Of a stretch of DNA of 64,000 nt, positions 17,911 through 26,092 are shown one piece after another. Position 1 is the first letter of the stretch; each line of letters begins with the position of its first letter. This DNA is from Chloroflexota bacterium. GTDB taxonomy: Bacteria > Chloroflexota > Dehalococcoidia > Lucifugimonadales > JACPCL1. Both the position numbers and the translations under genes were made by a program. The notes under the pieces were generated by a model. The model worked only from the letters and a program-made list of their open reading frames with translations. It ran no database searches and was not told where the DNA came from. The DNA lies in the NCBI GenBank assembly GCA_016179765.1, contig JACPCL010000035.1, positions 61,536 through 125,535 on the forward strand. Direction: 5' to 3'.

Positions 17911-18834
17911 ATGGTGGCAACACGCGCATTGCGAAACAGGTCTCACGGTAGAACAGTCCTAAACACCCTACCGGCATTCGGAGCCCACGAGCTCGTGCTC
18001 GCTGACGCATTCGCTTGGCTGGCCCAACGCCCGCCGAACTCCGTTCATGGAGTGGTTACGGACCCACCGTACGGACTTGTGGAGTATGACGACGACCAGC
18101 TAGAGAAGCGCAGGAACGGTCATGGCGGTGTGTGGAGGGTTCCCCCTATGCTTGATGGCTACCAGAGAAGTCCCGTACCGCGTTTCACGGTGCTAGACGA
18201 GTCTGACTTCGCCCGTCTCAGAGAGTTTTTTGGATGTTTTGCCCGCGCCGTCTTTCCCGTGTTGGTTCCTGGCGCTCACATATTTATTGCTACCAACCCT
18301 CTGCTCTCCCACAATGTCTATGGACCACTCGTTGAAGCAGGGTTTGAAAAACGTGGAGAAGTGATACGACTTGTCTCTACCCTTAGAGGCGGCGACCGCC
18401 CCAAGAACGCTCATAAGGAATTTCCCGGAGTGACCGTAATGCCTAAGTCCTGTTGGGAGCCTTGGGGCATTTTCCGAAAGCCCCTGGAAGGCAGAGTTCA
18501 GGACAACCTCCGAACCTGGAACACAGGAGGACTCAGACGAATCTCCGATGAGGAGCCCTTTAAAGATGTGATCCAATCTAGCGTAACGACAAAGGCGGAG
18601 AGGGAAATCGCGCCCCATCCGTCGCTCAAGCCACAGGATTTCTTGCGCAAGCTAACGTTTGCTGTGCTGCCTTTGGGTCAAGGCATACTTCTAGATCCCT
18701 TTATGGGTTCAGGTTCTACTATTGCAGCAGCAAGTGCCTGTGGCCTTCAGAGCATTGGGATTGAGCACAGCCAGGAGTACTTTGAGATGGCCCAGAGCGC
18801 GGTCCCCCAACTCCGAGCGCTCTACCGAGAATAG
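17911..18834 (+). CDS. Site-specific DNA methyltransferase (amino-MTase, beta-like order)
   Basis: A 307-residue DNA methyltransferase that modifies an exocyclic amine (N6-adenine or N4-cytosine). The catalytic motif IV DPPY is at residues 51-54 and the AdoMet-binding motif I DPFMGSGST starts at about residue 262, the order (IV then I) of the beta class. The region between holds the target recognition part. The ATG 17911 is chosen because AAGGAAG lies 7 nt upstream and a promoter precedes it; a TTG at 17839 is also in frame. The gene is 3 nt from the downstream candidate endonuclease, so the two form a restriction-modification operon. Codons and composition are less GC-rich than neighbours, consistent with transfer. 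Confidence 0.88.
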   Translation: MVATRALRNRSHGRTVLNTLPAFGAHELVLADAFAWLAQRPPNSVHGVVTDPPYGLVEYDDDQLEKRRNGHGGVWRVPPMLDGYQRSPVPRFTVLDESDFARLREFFGCFARAVFPVLVPGAHIFIATNPLLSHNVYGPLVEAGFEKRGEVIRLVSTLRGGDRPKNAHKEFPGVTVMPKSCWEPWGIFRKPLEGRVQDNLRTWNTGGLRRISDEEPFKDVIQSSVTTKAEREIAPHPSLKPQDFLRKLTFAVLPLGQGILLDPFMGSGSTIAAASACGLQSIGIEHSQEYFEMAQSAVPQLRALYRE

Positions 18835-18837
18835 GAA

Positions 18838-19446
18838 ATGGTTCGCACCGAGGACTTTAGTGATACTGTCCCTTTGCCCCCTGGACTCACCGTTCAGAGC
18901 ATCCGGCGGGCCGTGGAATACATTGAAAGGGAACTGCCAGACCTGGTTGACATATACTTTGAGCAGGCAAACGTTTTCAGTTCCGTGGTCGGCATCTTTG
19001 ACGCACGGGCGCTAGACCAGAATAGCGTTTATGAGAAAAGTCGGCACCTGGACACCGCCCAGCAACGGTTCCCGGACCTAAAGCGGCGCGGCTCTGGGAA
19101 CAACCCTCCTCCCGAGTTGTGTCTTGAATCAAAAGCTTCCAAACGGCCCTGGGAGCTTCAAGCTCACTATGATCACCCCGGCTGGTATGTCGTCTGGCGC
19201 TATCTTGTGGATCAGACTGAGGCTTTGGAGAGAGAGCATCCTATTCTCATCTGGCGCGTAGATGTCGCGTTCCTTCGGAAGGAGGACTGGAAATACGAAG
19301 CCAGCACCGCGAGCACTCACGGAGGTGGGCGCACTCACACATTCGGGCTAAAAAGCCCACGACAGCGGCTTGCCGGATGCCAGGTCTACCAACGCTCTGA
19401 CGTACGGCTGAGCGCAGGGAAACCCGTCCCAGCCAATGGCCACTAA
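18838..19446 (+). CDS. Candidate type II restriction endonuclease, PD-(D/E)XK type
   Basis: A 202-residue protein starting 3 nt after the methyltransferase stop. I do not recognise its exact family, but the sequence FPD at 78-80 followed by LCLESKAS, with Asp80, Glu97 and Lys99, has the spacing of a PD-(D/E)XK nuclease active site. Position and size fit the cognate endonuclease of a type II system. The C-terminal part (GGGRTHTFGLKSPRQR) resembles conserved tails seen in some restriction enzymes. The gene ends 12 nt from a tRNA-Sec gene. Specificity is unknown. Confidence 0.65.
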   Translation: MVRTEDFSDTVPLPPGLTVQSIRRAVEYIERELPDLVDIYFEQANVFSSVVGIFDARALDQNSVYEKSRHLDTAQQRFPDLKRRGSGNNPPPELCLESKASKRPWELQAHYDHPGWYVVWRYLVDQTEALEREHPILIWRVDVAFLRKEDWKYEASTASTHGGGRTHTFGLKSPRQRLAGCQVYQRSDVRLSAGKPVPANGH

Positions 19447-19457
19447 GGCATAGCTCT

Positions 19458-19555
19458 TGGCGGGAGCGCGTGGGAGTCGAACGCACCCTCCATCGCGCGG
19501 GCGACGGAGCAACGGGTTTGAAGCCCGCGAGGGCCACCGGGCCCCATCCGCTCCC
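19458..19555 (-). tRNA. selC: tRNA-Sec (anticodon TCA), CCA encoded
   Basis: A 98-nt tRNA with features specific to selenocysteine tRNA. The 5' end GGGAGCG pairs with CGCTCCC before G and CCA (19458-19460). The D stem is long (GGGCC/GGCCC around CGGT). The anticodon loop CTTCAAA between GCGGG and CCCGT gives anticodon TCA. The variable arm is very long, with an 8-bp stem CTCCGTCG/CGATGGAG. The T loop is TTCGACT. It implies UGA decoding as selenocysteine in this organism. No selA, selB or selD gene is in the window. It lies 12 nt from the restriction-modification operon. Confidence 0.93.
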
Positions 19556-19605
19556 ACACCTACTATAACAGAAGCGGGAAAGGGGGAGCAGAGGGACTAT
19601 GCTTG

Positions 19606-19648
19606 GTAAGGATGTGCTTTGCGGCTTCGCCGCAAAGCACATCCTTAC
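19606..19648. repeat. Perfect 20-bp hairpin, TTTGCGGC core
   Basis: Arms 19606-19625 and 19629-19648 are exact inverted repeats around TTC. The core TGCTTTGCGGC is shared with the hairpin at 51041-51083. It lies 4 nt beyond the pcrA stop and may end its transcription. Confidence 0.85.
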
Positions 19649-19652
19649 TTGC

Positions 19653-21860
19653 TCACCCCGCCTTCTCCAGCGGCGCGAAGCTCAGGAGCAGCCGCTTGAC
19701 GCCAGCGTTGCCCTTGAAGGCCACCGTCACCTCGTGGTCCGCCCCTGCCGCCACGCAGCTCACCACGATACCCTCCCCGAACTGCTTGTGAGTGACGTGG
19801 TCGCCCGCCTTCAAGGGGACGGCCTGGGACGCCGTACCCCTGCCGTTACCTCCGGCAGTTGCGTCCATAGGCCCGCGCCCTGGCCTCCCAGCCATGCCAG
19901 AGAGGGATGGCACCCGTGCGGTGGTGGACGTTGCGATGAGCTCCCGCGGAATGTCCTGCAGGAAGCGAGAGGGCACGCCAGGCACGCTACCGCCCATCAT
20001 GCTGCGGCGGAAGGCGTGGTACAGATAGAGCCGCTCCTGCGCCCGCGTCACACCCACGTAGCACAGCCGGCGCTCCTCCTCCAGCTCCGCGGGGTCGTCC
20101 ATGGAGCGCGCGTGGGGCAGCAGGCCCTCCTCCATGCCCACCATGAACACCACGGGGAACTCCAGCCCTTTTGCCTGGTGCAGCGTAATGAGAGTCAGGG
20201 CGTCTTTGGAATCGTCCAGGTGGTCTACGTCCGACACCAGGGCCACCTTCTCCAGGAATGCCTCCAGGCCCTGCTCCTCCACAAGCTCCTGCACCTCAAC
20301 CGCCTGGCCACGCAGCTCCCGCACGTTCTCCCATTGCTCCTCGCCCCGTCCGTCGCTGGACTCCATCAGGTACTGGCGGTAGCCGGTGCGCTCCACCACC
20401 AGGTCCAGGAGGTCTGCCACGCCCATCTTGGACGCCTCCTCGCGGAGGCCCACCATGAGCGTCAGGAACCGCTCCACTGCGGCCACCGAGCGGGCGTTCA
20501 GAACGCCATCGCCCCCTCGGTCTACCAGTGCCTGCAGGCCGGCGTACAGGGGCAGGTTGTTGTCTCTGGCCCAGGCTGCCGCATCTTGTAGGGTGCGCTG
20601 GCCGATGGCCCTGGGCGGCGTGTTGATGATGCGCGTCAGGCTCACCTCGTCATAGGGATTCTGGATGACACGCAGGTAGGCGATGACGTCCTTCACCTCT
20701 TTGCGCTGGTAGAAGCGCAGGCCGCCGATGAGCCGGTAAGGGAGGCCAAAGCGCAGGCACGCCTCCTCCAGCGCCCGGGATTGGGCGTTGATGCGGTACA
20801 TCACCGCGCAGTCACCCAGGCGCACCTTCTCCCTCTTCCGCAGCCGCTCCACCTCCTCCACCACCATCTGGGCCTCCTCCCCTTCGGTGTGTGCCTCCAT
20901 AACGACGATAGGCGGGCCAGGGTCCTTGCTAGTCCACAGGTCACGCTCTATGCGCGCCTTGTTGGGGGCGATGAGGTTCTTGGCGGTTTCCAGGATGTTC
21001 CTGGTGGAGCGGTAGTTCTCCCCCAGGTTCACGACTTTGGCATCCGGATAGTCCTTCTGGAAGGAGAGGATGTTGCGGATGTCTGCGTTTCGCCAGGAGT
21101 AGATGGACTGGTCTGGATCGCCGACCACGCAGACGTTGCGGTACTTGCTTGCCAAGAGCCGGGCCAATGCGTACTGGGCCACATTGGTGTCCTGGAACTC
21201 GTCCACCATCAGGTGCAGATAGCGGGAGTGGTACTTCTCCAACACCTCCGGCGACTGCTCCAGGAGGCGCACCGCCCGCAGGATAAGGTCGTCAAAGTCC
21301 AGGGCCTTGCTCTGGGCAAGCAGCCCCTGGTACCGCTCGTACACCCGTAGCACCACCTCCTCGTAGTAGCTTTTTACGGTGGTGGCATACCCTGCCGGCT
21401 CCAGGAGCACGCTCTTGGCCTGGGAGATGGCGGCGTGAACGCTCCCCAGGGCATATCGTTTGGGGTCAATCTTCGCCTCCTCCATGGCCCGCTTCAGGAG
21501 GCTCTGCTGGTCCTCCTGGTCGTAGATGACGAAGCTGCGGTCCAGGCCGGCCAGCTGGCCGTCGCGACGGAGCAGGGAAGCGCAAAAGGCGTGGAAGGTG
21601 CCGCTGGTGAGCTCCAAGGCGCGGCCTCCCAGCAACCTCTCCAATCGGTCTCGCATCTCCCGCGCCGCCTTGTTGGTGAAGGTGACGGCGGCGATGCGGT
21701 AGGGGCTGACGCCACACACCCGCACCAGGTAAGCGATGCGGTGGGTGATGACGCGGGTCTTGCCGCTGCCCGGCCCAGCAACGATGAGCAGCGGCCCCTC
21801 AATGTGCTCCGCCGCCTCTCGCTGCGCAGGATTCAGGCCCGCCAATACATCCGTTTGCAT
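19653..21860 (-). CDS. pcrA: ATP-dependent DNA helicase PcrA/UvrD
   Basis: A 735-residue superfamily 1A 3'-5' helicase used in repair and replication. Visible motifs include the Q-motif region LNPAQREAAEHIEGP, Walker A AGPGSGKTR (about 28-36), TFTNKAAREMRDR (Ia), the DEFQDTN Walker B, VGDPDQSIYSWRNAD (III), NYRST (IV), LITLHQAKGLEFPVVF (V) and VGVTRAQERLYLY (VI). A C-terminal Tudor-like tail ends in DHVTHKQFGEGIV, as in PcrA. The frame is open to 21923, but ATG 21860 matches the family start and lies only 7 nt downstream of a TATAAT box. The first codons and promoter are duplicated at 42031-42127. Confidence 0.95.
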   Translation of the reverse strand: MQTDVLAGLNPAQREAAEHIEGPLLIVAGPGSGKTRVITHRIAYLVRVCGVSPYRIAAVTFTNKAAREMRDRLERLLGGRALELTSGTFHAFCASLLRRDGQLAGLDRSFVIYDQEDQQSLLKRAMEEAKIDPKRYALGSVHAAISQAKSVLLEPAGYATTVKSYYEEVVLRVYERYQGLLAQSKALDFDDLILRAVRLLEQSPEVLEKYHSRYLHLMVDEFQDTNVAQYALARLLASKYRNVCVVGDPDQSIYSWRNADIRNILSFQKDYPDAKVVNLGENYRSTRNILETAKNLIAPNKARIERDLWTSKDPGPPIVVMEAHTEGEEAQMVVEEVERLRKREKVRLGDCAVMYRINAQSRALEEACLRFGLPYRLIGGLRFYQRKEVKDVIAYLRVIQNPYDEVSLTRIINTPPRAIGQRTLQDAAAWARDNNLPLYAGLQALVDRGGDGVLNARSVAAVERFLTLMVGLREEASKMGVADLLDLVVERTGYRQYLMESSDGRGEEQWENVRELRGQAVEVQELVEEQGLEAFLEKVALVSDVDHLDDSKDALTLITLHQAKGLEFPVVFMVGMEEGLLPHARSMDDPAELEEERRLCYVGVTRAQERLYLYHAFRRSMMGGSVPGVPSRFLQDIPRELIATSTTARVPSLSGMAGRPGRGPMDATAGGNGRGTASQAVPLKAGDHVTHKQFGEGIVVSCVAAGADHEVTVAFKGNAGVKRLLLSFAPLEKAG

Positions 21861-21867
21861 ACCCTGG

Positions 21868-21873
21868 ATTATA
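21868..21873 (-). promoter_or_regulatory. TATAAT box of pcrA, probable leaderless transcript
   Basis: A perfect TATAAT on the minus strand ends 7 nt before the pcrA ATG at 21860, so transcription would begin at or next to the A of the start codon. No good -35 element and no strong ribosome binding site are visible. Confidence 0.5.
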
Positions 21874-21980
21874 GCAGGCCAGGACGCTCCTTTAGCTTTC
21901 GCGCCTTGCCATCTGTGGGGCAACGCATTCGTCTGCCCTATGTTGCCCTATCGTGAATACATCCTTGACCCCACGCCTTC

Positions 21981-22288
21981 TAGCAGGCTGCGGAAAAAGG
22001 GGAGTCCAGAGGGGCTTCACCCCTCTGCCAGGGGTCTGGGGCCTGTCCTTGAGTCCGCCAACGGCGGACGAAGGAGTGTCCCCCAGATACAAATCCTTCC
22101 CCTTTCCTGGCAAAAGCCTGTCCTTGAGCTGAGCGAAGGAAAGGGGGCAAGGAGGACGGTGCAAAGAGTTTTTCAGCACCCTGCTAACAGGGACTGAAAA
22201 AGGGGTGTCCAGAGGGGCGAAGCCCCACAGCCTGCCCTGAGTACGGCGAAGGGGCGGGGGGTTGGGGGTGTTCTTACAGCACCCTGCT
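21981..22288. repeat. MITE-like repeats, family B (copies 2 and 3, back to back)
   Basis: Copy 2 (21981-22187) starts TAGCAGGCTGCGGAAAAA and ends TTTTTCAGCACCCTGCTA, nearly perfect terminal inverted repeats flanked by TA. Copy 3 (about 22188-22288) is shorter, starts CAGGGACTGAAAAAGGGG and ends TTACAGCACCCTGCT. Both carry the GTCCAGAGGGGC motif; copy 2 also has the GTCCCCCAGATACAA motif. They fill most of the 543-nt gap between pcrA and the amidase; 22289-22403 shows nothing recognisable. Confidence 0.8.
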
Positions 22289-22403
22289 CATGGCAACAAC
22301 GCAAGTACAAATACAAGAGCGCCAAAAACAGCAAGGGCTACCGGCTAGGCATTCCTGCTCCTAGCGGTGGCCCGCAGGAGATGCCCTGTAGTCAGGAGAT
22401 GTG

Positions 22404-23762
22404 CTATTTAGCCAGCGGCGGAAAGAGAGAAACGTCTAGAGATTGCTCGCACCATCGGCCTACTGATAAGAGGTGGGCCTCACGGAAAGGATTGGTAATA
22501 AGCTGTACGCCGAGAGGTAGGCCACTCTGGCTGAGTCCAGAAGGGATGGAGAGGGCGGGCAGGCCAGTGAAAGTCCAGGGCGCTTGGAACATGGCGTTGC
22601 CCGTGGTGGTGATGCCCTTGGGCGCCGGCGCTGGCGTGCTGGGGGTCATAAGCACGTCAAAGTTGGATGCTACCAGCTCCATATCCAGGCGAAAACGCCT
22701 GCGGAGGCGCTGGGCCTGCAGATAGTAGCTTCCCGGAATCGTGAGGCCGACCTGGATAGAGCGGCGTAGTCCGGGGGCGTAGGCTTCAGGGTCCTTTCGC
22801 ATGGCCTCCTCGTGGAACGATGCAGTCTCCACGTTGGATACGATGCGTTGAGCAATTCGCGCCATCTCAAAGCTGGCGGGCATGTTTATTTCCTCAACCT
22901 TTGCCCCCGCTTTGGCTAGCTTCTGCGCGGCAGCTTCCGTATGGCGGCGCGTCTCATCATCACATTCCTGAAGAAAATAGCCGCGTAGCAAACCAATGCG
23001 TGGTGAGGAAGTCCCTCTACTGAGCCCGGAGAGGTAGTCATCCACGGGGCGCTCCGCAGAACTCGGGTCGTTGGGATCGTGGCCTGCCATGGCCTGCAGG
23101 AGCCGGGCAGCGTCTTCTACCGAGCGGACGATGATGCCCACGTGATCCAGAGACCAAGCAAGTGGAATGACGCCGTAGCGGCTTACGCGGCCATAGGTAG
23201 CCTTGAAACCCACGCAGCCGTTGTAGGAGGCGGGCCGCAGAGTAGAGCCAACGGTCTGGCTACCCAGGGCTGCAGGGCACATTCGCGCGCCCACCGCCGC
23301 GCCCGACCCCTGGCTGGAGCCCCCAGGAGTGTGCTCAAGATTCCATGAATTGCGCGTGGGGCCTGCGTCTCCGGCGGCGAATTGCGTGGTGACGGTTTTG
23401 CCTAGGATGATAGCGCCGGCCTCCTTGAGCTTAGCTACGGAAGTGGCGTCATAGCTAGGGATGAAGTTGGCGTAAAGAGGAGAACCGGCGGTGGTTTTGA
23501 GGCCCTTGGTGTAAAAGATGTCTTTTACTCCAACGGGTATGCCGTGCAGTAATCCCAGCGGCCGGCCCTGTCTGAGTTGCCTCTCGCGTTCGCGGGCGGC
23601 TTCAAGCGCATTCTCCCGGTCAACGGTGACCCAAGCCTGGACTTTTGGCTCAAGGCGGTCTATCTGGGCGAGGCAACTTTCCACCAGTTTAACTGGAGAG
23701 AGCGTGCCCTCCCTGATTTGGGCCGTTGCCTGAGAAATGGTAAGCTCGTAAGGCGCTGGCAT
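22404..23762 (-). CDS. Amidase-signature family amidase
   Basis: A 452-residue amidase signature enzyme that hydrolyses carboxamides to acids and ammonia. The Ser-cisSer-Lys triad is visible: Lys80 (VGVKDIFY), cis-Ser about 149-150 (GGSSQGSGAAV) and the nucleophile Ser173 (SQTVGSTLRP; the family norm is DTGGSIR, so this stretch is divergent). ATG 23762 is chosen because GGGAGGGAG lies 7 nt upstream; a TTG at 23789 is in frame but upstream of that site. A small gene 60 nt upstream is probably co-transcribed. A second amidase is at 39.6 kb. Confidence 0.9.
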   Translation of the reverse strand: MPAPYELTISQATAQIREGTLSPVKLVESCLAQIDRLEPKVQAWVTVDRENALEAARERERQLRQGRPLGLLHGIPVGVKDIFYTKGLKTTAGSPLYANFIPSYDATSVAKLKEAGAIILGKTVTTQFAAGDAGPTRNSWNLEHTPGGSSQGSGAAVGARMCPAALGSQTVGSTLRPASYNGCVGFKATYGRVSRYGVIPLAWSLDHVGIIVRSVEDAARLLQAMAGHDPNDPSSAERPVDDYLSGLSRGTSSPRIGLLRGYFLQECDDETRRHTEAAAQKLAKAGAKVEEINMPASFEMARIAQRIVSNVETASFHEEAMRKDPEAYAPGLRRSIQVGLTIPGSYYLQAQRLRRRFRLDMELVASNFDVLMTPSTPAPAPKGITTTGNAMFQAPWTFTGLPALSIPSGLSQSGLPLGVQLITNPFREAHLLSVGRWCEQSLDVSLFPPLAK

Positions 23763-23822
23763 ACTGTGCTCCCTCCCTTGACGTAACAAGTCCCTCTGAG
23801 AAGTTTAGTGTAGGGGCCAAAC

Positions 23823-24011
23823 CTACCAAAAGAAGGCTGGCTCTTCTTCTCTTCCGGGCAGGCTATGGGATATTTGTATCAACGCGTCTGTGGTCTGCTC
23901 AATCTGCTGACGAAGCTCCTCAGTTCGCGCCTTGCCCCAGAGGGCCGTGGAGCGGGCTAAGAGCTGGGCCAGCAATTCCTCTCGCACTTCAAGATGCTTT
24001 GGAGTTGTCAT
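23823..24011 (-). CDS. Small protein upstream of amidase
   Basis: A 62-residue protein drawn from ATG 24011 (an upstream ATG at 24062 is in frame). It is helical and charged, with EELLAQLLARSTALWGKAR and a C-terminus EEEPAFFW. The spacing, length and acidic C-terminus resemble small accessory proteins that precede amidase genes (the AtzG/DUF4089 idea), but I cannot assign it to that family with certainty. A ribosome binding site is weak (GAGGAGAAGCC before the ATG). It probably forms an operon with the amidase. Confidence 0.55.
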   Translation of the reverse strand: MTTPKHLEVREELLAQLLARSTALWGKARTEELRQQIEQTTDALIQISHSLPGREEEPAFFW

Positions 24012-24086
24012 AGGCTTCTCCTCATCAAGGTTTTGTTCCGTGTTGCTTGGGCAGACCACCATGCCAGGAAAGGAGTGAAAGCAGAC

Positions 24087-24713
24087 CTAGCTGGCCTTCT
24101 TGTGGCCCCAGCGGTCGTAGAAGGTGACATCTGCTACGGGAAAGCGGCGAGTACGGACACGACGCACGTCTTCAGCGGGATACCCCAATGGGATAAGGGC
24201 CGCGGTCTCGGAGTTCGCTGGCATCCCCAAGTACTCCTTGATCTCTTTCTCAAATCTAGTATGAAGCGTGGTGATAACGGTGCCCAGACCCAGTGCCTCG
24301 GCTGCCAGCATCAGATTCTGCACGGCTGGATAGATTGACGCTCCACGGGAAATGTGGGCAGTAGCCGGAGGACCGTTGGGGTGCTCCACACACACGAGCA
24401 TGAGCACGGGCACCTTTGCCATTCCGTTGCCCAAGTCTCCGCCGGAGCGGTATGGCTGAGTGGCTCGCTCCTCTGGTGTCATGTTGTCAATCATGTGCGT
24501 CCAGGAGTCCGAATACCATTGCCCAAGCCTGCGCTTGGTCTCAGCGTTCCGAATGACCAGGAAGCGCCATAGCTGGCGGTTGCCACCGTTGGGAGCACGG
24601 ATAGCTGCATCTAGGATGGTCTGGACGGCCTCATCGGAGACGGGCCTGTCTGAGAAGTGGCGGACCGCCCACTGGCTGTAGAGAGCATCGTACAGAGAAA
24701 TCTGTTGCATCAT
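24087..24713 (-). CDS. Nitroreductase-family flavoprotein
   Basis: A 208-residue FMN-dependent nitroreductase-fold protein. The N-terminus DALYSQWAVRHFSDRPVSDE with the basic RHF...P FMN phosphate site, the RAPNGGNRQLWRFLVIRN substrate/FMN loop, and the C-terminal ALIPLGYPAED are all typical. Such enzymes reduce nitro groups, quinones, enones or flavins using NAD(P)H. Two adjacent ATGs (24713, 24710) follow AAAGGGG. The frame is open further to 24773, but without a ribosome binding site. It heads the minus-strand group that continues to the small protein and amidase. Confidence 0.9.
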   Translation of the reverse strand: MMQQISLYDALYSQWAVRHFSDRPVSDEAVQTILDAAIRAPNGGNRQLWRFLVIRNAETKRRLGQWYSDSWTHMIDNMTPEERATQPYRSGGDLGNGMAKVPVLMLVCVEHPNGPPATAHISRGASIYPAVQNLMLAAEALGLGTVITTLHTRFEKEIKEYLGMPANSETAALIPLGYPAEDVRRVRTRRFPVADVTFYDRWGHKKAS

Positions 24714-25000
24714 GGCCCCTTTACGATATGAGTTTGTTACGCAAGGGATGGTGGGACGGTGGGCTATGAGCAAGCTAAGACTCTCTGGCAGATTGAGAGC
24801 TTTGCCTGATCATTCCTTCTCAGCCAGCAAGCAAACGCCGTTTTTCCTACCCTCTCACCCTCAAAGGCATCTAGGGAACACCCCTGGAACCGCAGCAGGA
24901 AACGAAGCTCCCGGTATTTTCCTTGCACAGGCGAATTATCGGACAAGGCTCAGGTTGAGTCAGATAAGGACAGGCGTCCAATGGTCCCCTCTCTGCACAA

Positions 25001-26011
25001 CTAATAAGAGAAGAACATATCCTGCAGCTTCTCCCGATCCCTTGTAACGGTCAGGCCCAGCATGAGCAGGATGCGCGCCTTCTTGGGGGAGAGGTCGTCG
25101 GACACCAGGTACCCCTGCTCCTTGCGGCGGGAGGTCAGCATCACCCGCCCAGAGCCCACGTGGGAGGCCTGCACCACGGCGACGCCCTGCTTCACCGCCT
25201 CCTCCAGCGCGGCGCTGTAGTCCGCGGGGCCGCCGCCGCCGCCTGAGCCGGCGGAGACGATCCCCTGCGCGCCCGCCTGAACGGCCGCTCGTATCATCAC
25301 CCCATCGCCCCCGCCATAGGCGTACACCAAGTCTACACGGGGCAACTCCGTCAGAGCGCTAACGTCAAACACAGTCTGGTGGGTGTGCTTTCGCGCGGGG
25401 GAGCGGTAGAAGACCACTTGATGGTCCGAATCCGCCCACCCCAGAATGCCGTAAGGCCCGCCCACAAAAGTGTCCACCCGGTACGTGTTGGACTTAGTCA
25501 CGTCCCGGGCCGATTGTATCTCGTTGTTCAGCACGGTCATGACGCCCTTGTCCTTGGCTTGGGGTGAAGCCGCGATGCGCAGAGCATCCATCAGGTTGAC
25601 AGTGCCATCGTACCCCTCGGCGCTGGCCGGGCGCATGGAACCCGTGACCACCACGGGCTTGTCGCTCTTGACGGTCATATGCAGGAAGAAAGCCGTTTCC
25701 TCAAGGGTGTTGGTGCCGTGGGTGACGGCCATCCCTGCGGCGGAGGGATCCTCCTTGAAGATGCCATTAATCTTCTTGGCCAGCATCAGCCACTCCTTCG
25801 GGCCAATGCTGGGGCTGCCCACCTCCAGCACCTGCTCTCCCTTCACCTCGGGGAAGCCCTCCGTGGGTGGAATGCGCGAGACCAGCTCCTCCACGGAAAG
25901 GCGCTGGCCCGGCAAGCCATACTCCGTGTAGTCCAGCGGGCCGTGTCCAAGGCTGGATATGGTGCCTCCCGTGCCCAGGAGATACACCAGGGGACGTCTC
26001 GTTGTGGTCAT
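25001..26011 (-). CDS. ansA: L-asparaginase/glutaminase-family amidohydrolase
   Basis: A 336-residue asparaginase that hydrolyses asparagine or a related amide to the acid and ammonia. Both active-site threonine motifs are present: GTGGTISS near residue 13 and AVTHGTNTLEETAFFLH near 95. The following KPVVVTGSMRPA and the GGGDGVM region also match. No signal peptide is seen, so a cytoplasmic enzyme is likely. It lies at the edge of the deacetylase/hydantoinase cluster and may release ammonia from amides made there. The 287-nt gap to the nitroreductase gene shows nothing I recognise. Confidence 0.9.
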   Translation of the reverse strand: MTTTRRPLVYLLGTGGTISSLGHGPLDYTEYGLPGQRLSVEELVSRIPPTEGFPEVKGEQVLEVGSPSIGPKEWLMLAKKINGIFKEDPSAAGMAVTHGTNTLEETAFFLHMTVKSDKPVVVTGSMRPASAEGYDGTVNLMDALRIAASPQAKDKGVMTVLNNEIQSARDVTKSNTYRVDTFVGGPYGILGWADSDHQVVFYRSPARKHTHQTVFDVSALTELPRVDLVYAYGGGDGVMIRAAVQAGAQGIVSAGSGGGGGPADYSAALEEAVKQGVAVVQASHVGSGRVMLTSRRKEQGYLVSDDLSPKKARILLMLGLTVTRDREKLQDMFFSY

Positions 26012-26092
26012 TGGCTTACCTCGTCTTGAAGGGTTGCGTTTCAGTCTTGTAATGTTGAGTCTCAGGAGTATTGGGACATGGCCGTGGAGAAG

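Noticed and set aside
19653..19700. The 19606-19648 hairpin as a riboswitch
   Set aside because: It is a simple perfect stem with a 3-nt loop downstream of a stop codon, with no conserved aptamer-like core.
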